Below are positions 9,601 to 16,338 of a stretch of 64,000 nucleotides of DNA, piece after piece. Location of the stretch: the NCBI RefSeq assembly GCF_001905655.1, contig NZ_JMHT01000005.1, forward strand, positions 186,001 to 250,000, written 5' to 3'. The translations under genes were made by a program, and so were the position numbers. Below the pieces are notes generated by a model. The model was not told the origin of the DNA. It did not search any database and saw nothing but the letters and a program-made list of their open reading frames with translations. Numbering within the stretch: the stretch's first letter is position 1; the number at the start of each line of letters is the position of its first letter. The stretch comes from Mycobacterium sp. ST-F2. Its GTDB lineage: Bacteria > Actinomycetota > Actinomycetes > Mycobacteriales > Mycobacteriaceae.

Positions 9601-9988
9601 CTACCGCGAGATCTCGGTCGCCGCGCTCGACGCCGCGGTGCTGGCACTGGTCGCGCGCGGCCGTGAGGCCGAGGCCCGGGAGCTGTGGCCGGACCGCAAA
9701 CCGATCGAGCGGGCGTACTTCTGGGTGCCGTTCACGGTGTTGCGGGTCAATGCCGCGGTCGCGATGGGCGACCTTGACGAGGTGCAGGCCCGTGCGGCTG
9801 AACTCGAGCCGTACTCGGGCAGCATCGCGGGGCTCGGGGTCGACGGGCTCATGGTCGGCCCCGTCGACGACGCCCTGGCCGCGGCCGCCGACGCGCTGGA
9901 CCGGCCCGAGGACGCCCGGGCCTACCGCAAGGCCGCCGAGACGCTGCGGGCACGGCTCGCCGCCGAGGCGCTGAGCTTCATCGACTGA
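6677..9988 (+). CDS. Large SARP/BTAD-type transcriptional regulator with AAA ATPase and TPR-like region
   Basis: 1103 residues, starting 18 bp after serS. In order: an OmpR-like winged-helix DNA-binding domain (about 8-95, with VRVTVLGPVRAW and LQVYVSHLRRVL), a bacterial transcriptional activation domain (about 100-245), an STAND/AAA ATPase with Walker A GGEAGSGKTTLA (Lys 318) and Walker B AVVLDDLHRTD, and a long alpha-helical C-terminus that looks TPR/MalT-like. AfsR/SARP-type proteins activate nearby or distant genes in response to a nucleotide-gated signal. No biosynthetic cluster lies next to it, so its regulon is unknown. In M. tuberculosis the position beside serS is held by an unrelated AraC-type gene. 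Confidence 0.85.
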   Translation: MTVERAVRVTVLGPVRAWVGDDPVDLGARMQRALLARLVAARGHTVSVDRLIHDLWEGEPPPKALSALQVYVSHLRRVLEPDRPRRAPARILVSAAPGYCLRLPDDAVDSWRFEAKVAAAQEESDPRQRAQLLDEALAGWAGDPFAGAGDALWAAPEISRLTELRLAAVESHAAAHVDLARYSSAIAALEGHVAEHPGREGAAAVLATALYRTGRQAGALEVLRRTREHLIDELGLEPGRALRDLERDILRQADHLEPSQPAPVRPSPPQTRDTAPRDRTGQAYGRAEELATIDAVARSVATGASAVMWIGGEAGSGKTTLAAAAAGRLRAAGWRTVHGRCQEVHGAPAGWAWTEVLRELLGEAANDRQALAPLLHDGAAAEQGTFWLGQAVADALGAVADEQPLAVVLDDLHRTDGLTLELLRLVADRVQDRRVLVIATYRPSEDRGELEVARAALTVHTSAHLILGGLDAAATAAVAADCGLTTSGEALRLLRERTGGNPLFVRELARLMAAEGQDAVWASVPVGVRDVLRRRLARLPGPTVTALRQAAVLGRDIDVDLLAELGRSDPDDLLDALEPAVLLGLLDEPTPGRLQFAHGLVRDTLYEDTSKLRRSRLHAAALELLRAPGRSVDPAALAHHAVASATAETATAAADFATAAARDAGSVGAHAEAARQWRAAVQMLELAASRQLSPSVALLDQDIEVRCGLIAALAQSGDAVTARSEMKCALQLVSGRSRDDLVVRILTAWDTPLVWRDREYDESDGQMIGLLRHVLAGDITAADRIRLLKALYVELEGNDPDGALAASAEMLALARQVYADDPGAGRLLCTALNVHAFCALGPDLDTERDVLAAELLRTAEAAEQADYQAVAHWLLSLAAGNRSDLVTAKRHVDLAVARASTGQLVHLLGVLGLFQARMYLLAGRLEEAVSAYTDLAARMAENGAANGAKLAMVGRVTGEFCLGDLGTLADELLFFYREISVAALDAAVLALVARGREAEARELWPDRKPIERAYFWVPFTVLRVNAAVAMGDLDEVQARAAELEPYSGSIAGLGVDGLMVGPVDDALAAAADALDRPEDARAYRKAAETLRARLAAEALSFID

Positions 9989-10001
9989 CGGGCTTCGTCG
10001 A

Positions 10002-10727
10002 CTACCCGACCAGTGCCTCGAGCCGGCTCTCGGCGAGATCGCCGAACACGGTGCGCATCACGCGCCGGTGCCGGAACGCCAGCACCGCGAGGAAGGCGCG
10101 CAGCCCGATGTTCAGCTTTCCGGCCATCGAGGCCCGCTCGTCGTCGGTCATCACGGCCAGCGAGCGCGGTCCGTCGAACGACATCCGGCTGCCGGCGCGG
10201 GCCGCGGCTTCCACCGACTCCCAGTCCTCGATGGACACATGTTCGGTGATCAGCGGGAACAGGTCCAGTTCCTCGTCGTTGATGTGCTCGGTCAGCAGCG
10301 CCGTGAGTTCCGCCAGCTCGAAAGCCATCAGGAACGCGACCTTGCGGTCCCCGTTCGACAGCCGGAACGCCGCGGCGCGGGCCCGCAGCTGGTCCAGGCG
10401 CGGGTCCAGTGCGGCGTGGTCGTCGGTGAGTTCGCGCAGGTCCAGGTGATCGCCCACGCTGGCCTGGATCACCGGCCAGAGCACGGTGTCCTCGGTGGTG
10501 TGGTGGTGATGGATCGAGTCGCACAGCAGCTCGATGTACTGCGAGATGGCGCGGGCCCGGGCGGGGGTGCAGATGACGTCGCGGTCCCGTACGGCCTTGG
10601 CCAGCTCGGTGAGACGGACCAGGTCGACCAGCATGGCGCGGTGCGCCAGCGTGATGCCCAGCAGGTTGGGCTTGGGATCGTCGGCGCGGCGGGGTGCGAC
10701 GGTGACGGCTTCGAGGGAGGTGGACAC
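10002..10727 (-). CDS. Hemerythrin HHE-domain protein
   Basis: 241 residues, ATG at 10727. Spaced histidines and acids on helices fit the hemerythrin-like HHE fold that binds a non-heme di-iron centre: HRAML, IHHHHTTEDTVLWPVI, LTDDHAALDPRLDQL and LLTEHINDEELDLFPLI. Mycobacterial members have been tied to redox, hydrogen peroxide and nitric oxide responses, but function varies and cannot be assigned here. No signal peptide is visible. It is convergent with the large regulator (13 bp between the two stops) and transcribed singly. Confidence 0.85.
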   Translation of the reverse strand: MSTSLEAVTVAPRRADDPKPNLLGITLAHRAMLVDLVRLTELAKAVRDRDVICTPARARAISQYIELLCDSIHHHHTTEDTVLWPVIQASVGDHLDLRELTDDHAALDPRLDQLRARAAAFRLSNGDRKVAFLMAFELAELTALLTEHINDEELDLFPLITEHVSIEDWESVEAAARAGSRMSFDGPRSLAVMTDDERASMAGKLNIGLRAFLAVLAFRHRRVMRTVFGDLAESRLEALVG

Positions 10728-10833
10728 GGGTGCTCCTTGTGATCAGGTTGGTGCACAGCCTGATGCCCGCGACTTAAGCGCGACTTGGTTGCGGCTTGTC
10801 GGCGCTGGTCACGGCCGAAGTAGGGTGACAGCC

Positions 10834-11643
10834 ATGATCGATCTCGACCTGGACGACATGCGTGGCTGGTTCGGCTTCGGGGTGGCGGGCAACTTCGCCG
10901 GGCACCTCGAACAGGCCGGGGAGGCAGTCGATTTCGTCAACGTCCGGTCGGAAGGCGGAGCGCCCAAGGGCATCTTCCCGTGGTACGCGCCGGGCAGCGA
11001 CACGTTCCTCGGCGAGTTCCCGCTGTCGTCGGACGCGGTCGTGCTGCCCGTCAGCGACAGCCCGCTGAACCTCCAGATCGAGCCCGAGGTCGGGCTGGCA
11101 TGCGAGGTGTCGTGGGCGGGTGACCGCGTGGTGGGGCTGCGGCCGTTCGCGCTGGGCGCGTTCAACGACTGCTCGATCCGCCGGCCCGGTGCCCCCAAGA
11201 TCAGCCACAAGAAGAACTGGGGCCCGGCGTCCAAGGGCGTGGCTGCCCAGTTCTTCGAGATCGGCGATCTGAGCCCCGACGGCCCGACGTCGTCGCTGCG
11301 GCTGGCGAGCTTCCTGGACGACGGTACCGGCACCGAGCACGCCTACGGCCAGGACAGCCCGTTGCTGGGTTACTCGTACTACGGCACGCAGCTGCTGGAC
11401 TGGATCGTCGACCGGCTCGCGAACCAGAAGGGTTCGGACGACACGCCTCTGGAGGACGTCGGCGCCCTGATGGTGGCGGCGGGGCACCCGAGGAACCTGC
11501 TGGTCGGCATCGGCGCGACGCGCTACACCGAGCTGGGGGAGTCCACCTATCTGAAGCCGGGTGACCAGGCCATCGTGCGCGTGTACGACACCGCGTCCGA
11601 CGACGTGTCAGAACTTCGGCAGACGGTGCGCGCGGCAGATTAG
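10834..11643 (+). CDS. DUF5718 family protein
   Basis: 269 residues from the ATG at 10834. The family is recognised from the N-terminal GWFGFGVAGNFAGHLEQAGE and the central RPFALGAFNDCSIRRPGA..KISHKKNWGPASKG. The latter echoes fumarylacetoacetate hydrolase-like proteins, and a distant relationship to that fold is an inference. A wholly soluble protein is expected. It stands alone, divergent from the hemerythrin-like gene with 106 bp between their start codons. No reaction is known to me for this family. Confidence 0.7.
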   Translation: MIDLDLDDMRGWFGFGVAGNFAGHLEQAGEAVDFVNVRSEGGAPKGIFPWYAPGSDTFLGEFPLSSDAVVLPVSDSPLNLQIEPEVGLACEVSWAGDRVVGLRPFALGAFNDCSIRRPGAPKISHKKNWGPASKGVAAQFFEIGDLSPDGPTSSLRLASFLDDGTGTEHAYGQDSPLLGYSYYGTQLLDWIVDRLANQKGSDDTPLEDVGALMVAAGHPRNLLVGIGATRYTELGESTYLKPGDQAIVRVYDTASDDVSELRQTVRAAD

Positions 11644-11712
11644 CCCGGATCACCTCGCCGATTCGGGCGTAGCATTGGTGCACGTCGGGGCCATCGGCCG
11701 GAGGTATCGATC

Positions 11713-11961
11713 ATGTTCGACTCGACCCGCTCGCTCGTCGTCACGTCTGCGGCAGTTCTCGCGTTGAGCCTCAGCAGTGCTGTGGCCGCAGCCGATCCGC
11801 CGGGGCCGGGAACCCCATGCGGCCCGGACAAGGTGATCACGTCCATCAACACGTGCGAGCCGCTCAACTCGTCGTGTACCGGCTACGACGGGATGCTCAT
11901 CGGCCGCGTCGCCGCGGACGGGCGGTGCGTCATTCCCGGGCTCGACGGCACCAGGTGGTAG
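11713..11961 (+). CDS. Small secreted cysteine-containing protein
   Basis: 82 residues. A classical Sec signal peptide covers about residues 1-27 (hydrophobic core VVTSAAVLALSLSSAVA, cleavage after AAA). The mature part of about 55 residues has four cysteines in GTPCGP, INTCEP, NSSCTG and DGRCVI, enough for two disulfides. The pattern resembles families of small secreted mycobacterial proteins of unknown function. The gene is convergent with the Rv3819-like gene (14 bp between stops). Confidence 0.7.
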   Translation: MFDSTRSLVVTSAAVLALSLSSAVAAADPPGPGTPCGPDKVITSINTCEPLNSSCTGYDGMLIGRVAADGRCVIPGLDGTRW

Positions 11962-11975
11962 CAGCCGCCATTCGG

Positions 11976-12335
11976 TCACTGTCGGCGAGCGGCCTGCTCT
12001 CCCAGTAACTGGTCCAGTGTGGCCAGAAACTCCTTGGGCCGCAACGGGGTACACGCCGGCGCGGGCGTGGCGCCGCCGACGTCGAGGGTCACCAGCGTCG
12101 ACTTGATGGGCCGCCAGATGTCCAGGGGCAGCCAGCGGCGCCGGTCGGCGCCGCCCCAGATCAGGAACCGGTCCATGATGAAACCGAGCGACGTGGCCTT
12201 GTATCCGCGGATCGCGCTCAGCGGGATGATCTTCGAGGTGCCCGACGGAAAGTGATAGCGGCGCAACGTGATCGCCTGCCGGTCCAGGAAGATCTGACCG
12301 TCGTCGTAGTGCGCGTCGGATTGCCCGCTGCTCAC
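11976..12335 (-). CDS. Conserved hypothetical protein (Rv3819-like), partner of the MBL-Rieske gene
   Basis: 119 residues from a GTG at 12335 that overlaps the stop of the upstream MBL-Rieske gene (GTGA), so the two are translationally coupled. The middle region (FLDRQAITLRRYHFPSGTSKIIPLSAIRGYKA) has the strand-rich, basic look of a PH-like or GRAM-like small domain, which is inference. A C-terminal helix ends in LATLDQLLGEQAARRQ. There is no signal peptide. The coupling suggests it works with the MBL-Rieske protein. Confidence 0.7.
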   Translation of the reverse strand: MSSGQSDAHYDDGQIFLDRQAITLRRYHFPSGTSKIIPLSAIRGYKATSLGFIMDRFLIWGGADRRRWLPLDIWRPIKSTLVTLDVGGATPAPACTPLRPKEFLATLDQLLGEQAARRQ

Positions 12336-13882
12336 TTCTTGGCGCTCCGCAACTCGTGACCCTTGGAGGTCAGACAGCGGCCGTTGTCCAGGTTCCACTG
12401 CCACCCGTGCAGATTGCAGGTCAGCGTGTTGCCCTCGACGATCCCGAACTTCGACAGGTCGGCCTTCAGATGCGGGCAGCGGCGCTGAATCTCGTAGCCG
12501 CCCAGGTCGATCGACGCCGAGGTGTCGTGCGCCTCGGCGAACCAGCCGTCGGCGTAGGCGATGCGCTCGTCGGTCAGGCACTTGAAGAACGTGTACAGAT
12601 ACTCGTTGTAGCCACCGACCCGCCACGCCTCGAACCGGGTGGACAGGAAGATGGTGTTGACCCAGTCCGGCTCGTCGTCGCGCAGCACGGTGCGTACGAG
12701 TTCGGGTGCGATGCCGAAGCCGTAGCGGAACTTCTCGTCCGGAATCGCTTCCCGCACAGCCCGTTTCGGGAAATCCAGGACCACCGTCTCGGTGCCGATC
12801 CGGAGTTCGACGGGGTAGCCGATGCCGTCGCAGATCTGGTCGCTCTGCACCATGATCGGCTCGAACTTGGCGCGCAGCGGCTCCAGCAGCGACTCGCCGG
12901 AAGCCGGTGCCCACGAAGCCTTTTCGGCGGCCAGGACCGGCGCCATGCGTTGCGCGTAGGCCTCGATGTAGTCGGCCTTGCCGGTCGTGAAGATCGCTTC
13001 GGCCTCGGCGTCGGGAATGGGATGCACCAGCGCGTCCAGTGTCGACCCGGTGAACGTCGCCACCGTGCCGGGGATCATCAGCAGTCCGCCGTCGTGGCCG
13101 TGGCTGCGCAGCTGGTCCAGGAACACCGCCTGGTCGGGGAAGATGTTGGCCGGATCGTCGTGATCGTCGTTGAGCCAGCGCAATTCGGGATCCAGGAAGC
13201 ACGGCGGACCGGCCGACGGCACCACCCAGGTGGCGCCCACCTGCGCGATGTACTGGCGACAGCGGTCCATCTGCCGCTGCCGTTTCTGGGTGCCGAAGGC
13301 CTCCTTGGCCCGGGCCGGCATGTCGTAGACCATGGGGTACCAGATGGCGCCCGAGTACTGCAGCATGTGCACGTCGACGTCGCCGAACTCGGTGGCCACC
13401 ATGTCCAGATCGATCGGGCGGGCGTCGTTCATGTTGAACGCGACGGTCTCGCCGTCGGACACCACGAGGCCCGAGTCGCCGATCGGGCCGTCGGCCGGGG
13501 CGCGCAGCGCGATGATCATGATGTCCAGTTCGCCCTTGGGCCCGCTGACGCGGTGCTTCACCGAATCGGTGGTCTCGAAGAACGTGTGGAAGCCCAGGGC
13601 CTCGAGTTCACGACGCAGATCCGGCACCGGGTAGTCCGGAAGGAGCACCGTCGCGTCCTTGTTGACGTGCGCGCGCAGGTGCTCCGGATCGAAGTGGTCC
13701 TTGTGCAGGTGGCTGACGTACAGGTAGTCGCAGTCGCCGAGCGCGTCCCAGTCCAGTTGGCTGTTGTCCGGGAACGGGAACCACGATGCGAAGTAGGCAG
13801 GGTTCACCCACGGGTCGCACAGAATGCTGCCCGCGGCGGTATCGATCCGGAATCCGGCGTGTCCAACGCTTGTGACCTGCAC
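12332..13882 (-). CDS. MBL-fold metallohydrolase with C-terminal Rieske domain (Rv3818-like)
   Basis: 516 residues from the GTG at 13882, chosen because AAAGGGG lies 6 bases ahead of it. The in-frame ATG at 13948 lacks this and would overlap the neighbouring promoter. The N-terminal UlaG-like metallo-beta-lactamase domain has VTSVGHAGFRI and the metal motif SHLHKDHFD. The C-terminal Rieske domain has CPHLKADL and CNLHGWQWN, the CxH...CxxH ligands of a [2Fe-2S] cluster. The combination recalls CMP-N-acetylneuraminate hydroxylase-like proteins with the domain order swapped, and a redox-coupled hydroxylase or hydrolase is possible. Substrate unknown. Confidence 0.88.
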   Translation of the reverse strand: MQVTSVGHAGFRIDTAAGSILCDPWVNPAYFASWFPFPDNSQLDWDALGDCDYLYVSHLHKDHFDPEHLRAHVNKDATVLLPDYPVPDLRRELEALGFHTFFETTDSVKHRVSGPKGELDIMIIALRAPADGPIGDSGLVVSDGETVAFNMNDARPIDLDMVATEFGDVDVHMLQYSGAIWYPMVYDMPARAKEAFGTQKRQRQMDRCRQYIAQVGATWVVPSAGPPCFLDPELRWLNDDHDDPANIFPDQAVFLDQLRSHGHDGGLLMIPGTVATFTGSTLDALVHPIPDAEAEAIFTTGKADYIEAYAQRMAPVLAAEKASWAPASGESLLEPLRAKFEPIMVQSDQICDGIGYPVELRIGTETVVLDFPKRAVREAIPDEKFRYGFGIAPELVRTVLRDDEPDWVNTIFLSTRFEAWRVGGYNEYLYTFFKCLTDERIAYADGWFAEAHDTSASIDLGGYEIQRRCPHLKADLSKFGIVEGNTLTCNLHGWQWNLDNGRCLTSKGHELRSAKK

Positions 13883-14010
13883 TAATGCCCCTTTTGGCGG
13901 TGGAGAGTTTGCCAGCGAGTCTAGCCGGATTCCGGGGCGTCCCAGCACCTCGTCGGGCTTCGGGTGATCTTCCAGGCGTAGTACCGACGGTCCGCACTAG
14001 GCTGATGCCC

Positions 14011-14784
14011 GTGGAACCGGTATATGGCACCGTGATCAAGCTGGCCCGCACGGTGTGGCGGGTGCAGGGCCTGAAGTTCACCATCACAGGCGCGGAGAAC
14101 CTGCCGGTCAACGGCGGCGCCGTGGTCGCCATCAACCACACCAGCTACTTCGACTTCACGTTCGCCGGGCTGCCCGCCGTCATGCAGAAGCGCGGCCGCA
14201 AGGTGCGGTTCATGGCGAAGAAGGAAGTGTTCGACAACAAGTACGGCGGCTGGCTGATGCGCAAGATGCGCCACATCCCCGTCGACCGCGGCAGCGGCGC
14301 CGATTCCTATGCCGAGGCCGTCAAGCAGCTCAAGGCGGGCGAGCTCGTCGGCGTCTACCCCGAGGCCACCATCAGCCGCAGCTTCGAGATCAAGGCGTTC
14401 AGGTCGGGCGCGGCCCGCATGGCCATCGAGGCCGACGTACCGATCGTCCCGCACATCATCTGGGGCGCCCAGCGGATCTGGACCAAGGGCCATCCGCGCA
14501 ACATGCGCCGCCCCAAGGTGCCCATCTACATCCACGTCGGTGAGCCCATCTACCCGACGCTGCCCGCCGCCGAGTTGACGGCGCTGCTGCATGCCCGGAT
14601 GCAGCACCTGCTGTCGGAAGTCCAGGACGCCTACCCCGAACATCCCGCCGGCGAGTTCTGGGTGCCGCACCGGCTGGGCGGCGGCGCTCCGACGCTGGCC
14701 GAGGCCGACCAGATGGACCTCGACGAAGCCCGCGAGAAAGCGGCACGTCGGGCGGCGCGGCAGGCGGAAGGTGCGCCGGAGTAG
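14011..14784 (+). CDS. 1-acyl-sn-glycerol-3-phosphate acyltransferase-like protein (PlsC family, copy 1)
   Basis: 257 residues from the GTG at 14011. An AGG lies 9 bases upstream of this GTG, whereas the ATG at 14005 would sit too close to it, and the paralogue also begins MEPV. The PlsC motifs are block I NHTSYFDFTF (NHx4D) and block III YPEATISRSF in place of the usual EGTRS. The family acylates lysophosphatidic acid or related acceptors at the membrane. Orthologous to the Rv3815c/Rv3816c pair of M. tuberculosis. The C-terminal tail after PHRLGGGAP is charged. Exact acceptor unknown. Confidence 0.9.
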   Translation: MEPVYGTVIKLARTVWRVQGLKFTITGAENLPVNGGAVVAINHTSYFDFTFAGLPAVMQKRGRKVRFMAKKEVFDNKYGGWLMRKMRHIPVDRGSGADSYAEAVKQLKAGELVGVYPEATISRSFEIKAFRSGAARMAIEADVPIVPHIIWGAQRIWTKGHPRNMRRPKVPIYIHVGEPIYPTLPAAELTALLHARMQHLLSEVQDAYPEHPAGEFWVPHRLGGGAPTLAEADQMDLDEAREKAARRAARQAEGAPE

Positions 14785-14788
14785 CGCC

Positions 14789-15526
14789 ATGGAGCCAGTT
14801 TTCCGCGGCATCGAGATTGCCGCCAAGGCGGCGGTCGCCGCCACGGGAACCCGGATCACTTACCAAGGGCTGGAACACATTCCGGATACCGGTGGTGCGG
14901 TGATCGCGATCAACCACACCGCCTATGTCGACTTCCTGCCGGCCGGGCTGGCTGCCACCCATCGGCGGCGCCGGGTCCGCTTCATGCTCAAGGCCGAGGT
15001 GCAGCAGGTGCCGATGGGCAATTTCCTGGTCAAGCGGGCCGGGCTCATCCCCGTCGACCGGAGTTCCGGTGGCGACGCGTATCCCGTCGCCGTCGAGCGG
15101 CTGCGCGCCGGGGAACTGGTCGGGGTGTACCCGGAGGCCACGATCAGCCGCAGTTTCGAGCTCAAGGAGTTCAAGACGGGCGTGGCGCGGATGGCGCTCG
15201 ACGCCGATGTGCCGATCATCCCGGTGATCGTCTGGGGCGTGCACCGGTTGTGGACCAAAGACCACCCGAAGCGCTTGGGACGCAAGAAGATTCCGGTCAT
15301 CGTCCGGGTCGGCGCGCCCATCGCGGCAGCCGGTCCGGTCGCGGATTTGATGGCGACGTTGCAGCAGACGATGACGGACCAACTGCATGCGGTGCAGGAG
15401 GAGTACCCGCACCCAGCCGGTGAGTACTGGGTGCCGCGCCGGCTGGGCGGCAGCGCCCCGACGCCCGAGGAGGCCGAAGTGCTGGAGATGGCCGAGAAGG
15501 CCCGCCGCCAAGCCGGGGGCCGGTGA
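14789..15526 (+). CDS. 1-acyl-sn-glycerol-3-phosphate acyltransferase-like protein (PlsC family, copy 2)
   Basis: 245 residues, beginning 4 bp after copy 1 and clearly its tandem paralogue. Both share NHT-Y-DF, IPVDR, ELVGVYPEATISRSFE and W-PRRLGG/WVPHRLGG. Block I is NHTAYVDF. No membrane helix is evident, suggesting peripheral membrane association. The stop overlaps the HAD gene start, so acyltransferase 1, acyltransferase 2 and the HAD phosphatase form one operon. That fits phosphatidic acid formation followed by dephosphorylation, although HAD substrates in this subfamily are usually soluble sugar or nucleotide phosphates. Confidence 0.9.
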   Translation: MEPVFRGIEIAAKAAVAATGTRITYQGLEHIPDTGGAVIAINHTAYVDFLPAGLAATHRRRRVRFMLKAEVQQVPMGNFLVKRAGLIPVDRSSGGDAYPVAVERLRAGELVGVYPEATISRSFELKEFKTGVARMALDADVPIIPVIVWGVHRLWTKDHPKRLGRKKIPVIVRVGAPIAAAGPVADLMATLQQTMTDQLHAVQEEYPHPAGEYWVPRRLGGSAPTPEEAEVLEMAEKARRQAGGR

Positions 15527-16338
15527 TGCTGCCCGCGCTGATCGCCACCGACGTCGACGGCACGCTGCTCGACACCCATGAGCGGGTGACGCCGCGGACC
15601 CGCGCCGCCGTGCAGGCGGCGGTCGCGAACGGGGCCAAGTTCGTCCTCGCCACCGGCCGGCCGCCGCGCTGGATTCCGCCGGTGGTGGACGGGCTGGGGT
15701 TGGCGCCGATGGCGGTGTGCGCCAACGGCGCGGTGGTCTACGACGCCGCGACGGATCGGATCGTCTCGGCCCATACCCTGAGCCCGGATGCGTTGGGCGA
15801 GTTGGCCGAGATCGCCACGCGGGTGATCCCGGGCGTCGGCCTGGCGGTGGAGCGGGTGGGCCGCACCGCGTTCGACGAGTCGGTTCCGCAGTTCGCGAGT
15901 TCCCCCGGCTATGAGCACGCCTGGCACAACCCCGACAACACCGAGGTCTCGGTCGAGGACATGCTCAGTGTGCCCGCGGTGAAACTGTTGATCCGCAAGG
16001 CGGGCGCGCACAGCGCCGACCTGGCCGCGGCGCTGGCGCCGCATATCGGCGTCACGGGCGACCTGACCTATTCGACCAACAACGGGCTCATCGAGGTGGT
16101 GCCGCTGGGCATCAGCAAGGCCACCGGGGTCGCCGAGGTCATCCGCCCGTTGGGTCTGACGGCCGAGGACGTCGTGACCTTCGGTGACATGCCCAACGAC
16201 ATCCCGATGCTGACCTGGGCCGGCCTGGGTGTGGCGATGGGCAATGCGCATCCGGAGGCCCTGGCGGCCGCCGACGAGGTCACGACGACCAACAGTGACG
16301 ACGGGGTCGCCCGCGTGCTCGAACGCTGGTGGCTCTAG
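15526..16338 (+). CDS. HAD-superfamily (Cof-type) hydrolase
   Basis: 270 residues from the ATG at 15526 (TGATG overlap with the preceding stop). A GTG at 15523 would add one residue. Motif I is TDVDGTLLDT with the nucleophilic aspartate, motif II is ATGRPP, and motif IV is FGDMPNDIPML. The C2 cap typical of Cof/YidA-type phosphatases lies between. The M. tuberculosis neighbour in this position is Rv3813c. It probably hydrolyses small phosphorylated metabolites in the cytosol. It is convergent with the amidase gene and the two stop codons overlap (16335-16338). Confidence 0.9.
   Translation: MLPALIATDVDGTLLDTHERVTPRTRAAVQAAVANGAKFVLATGRPPRWIPPVVDGLGLAPMAVCANGAVVYDAATDRIVSAHTLSPDALGELAEIATRVIPGVGLAVERVGRTAFDESVPQFASSPGYEHAWHNPDNTEVSVEDMLSVPAVKLLIRKAGAHSADLAAALAPHIGVTGDLTYSTNNGLIEVVPLGISKATGVAEVIRPLGLTAEDVVTFGDMPNDIPMLTWAGLGVAMGNAHPEALAAADEVTTTNSDDGVARVLERWWL

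Noticed and set aside
14005..14010. ATG at 14005 as start of acyltransferase copy 1
   Set aside because: The purine-rich AGG is only three bases away. The GTG at 14011 has proper spacing and matches the paralogue's MEPV start.
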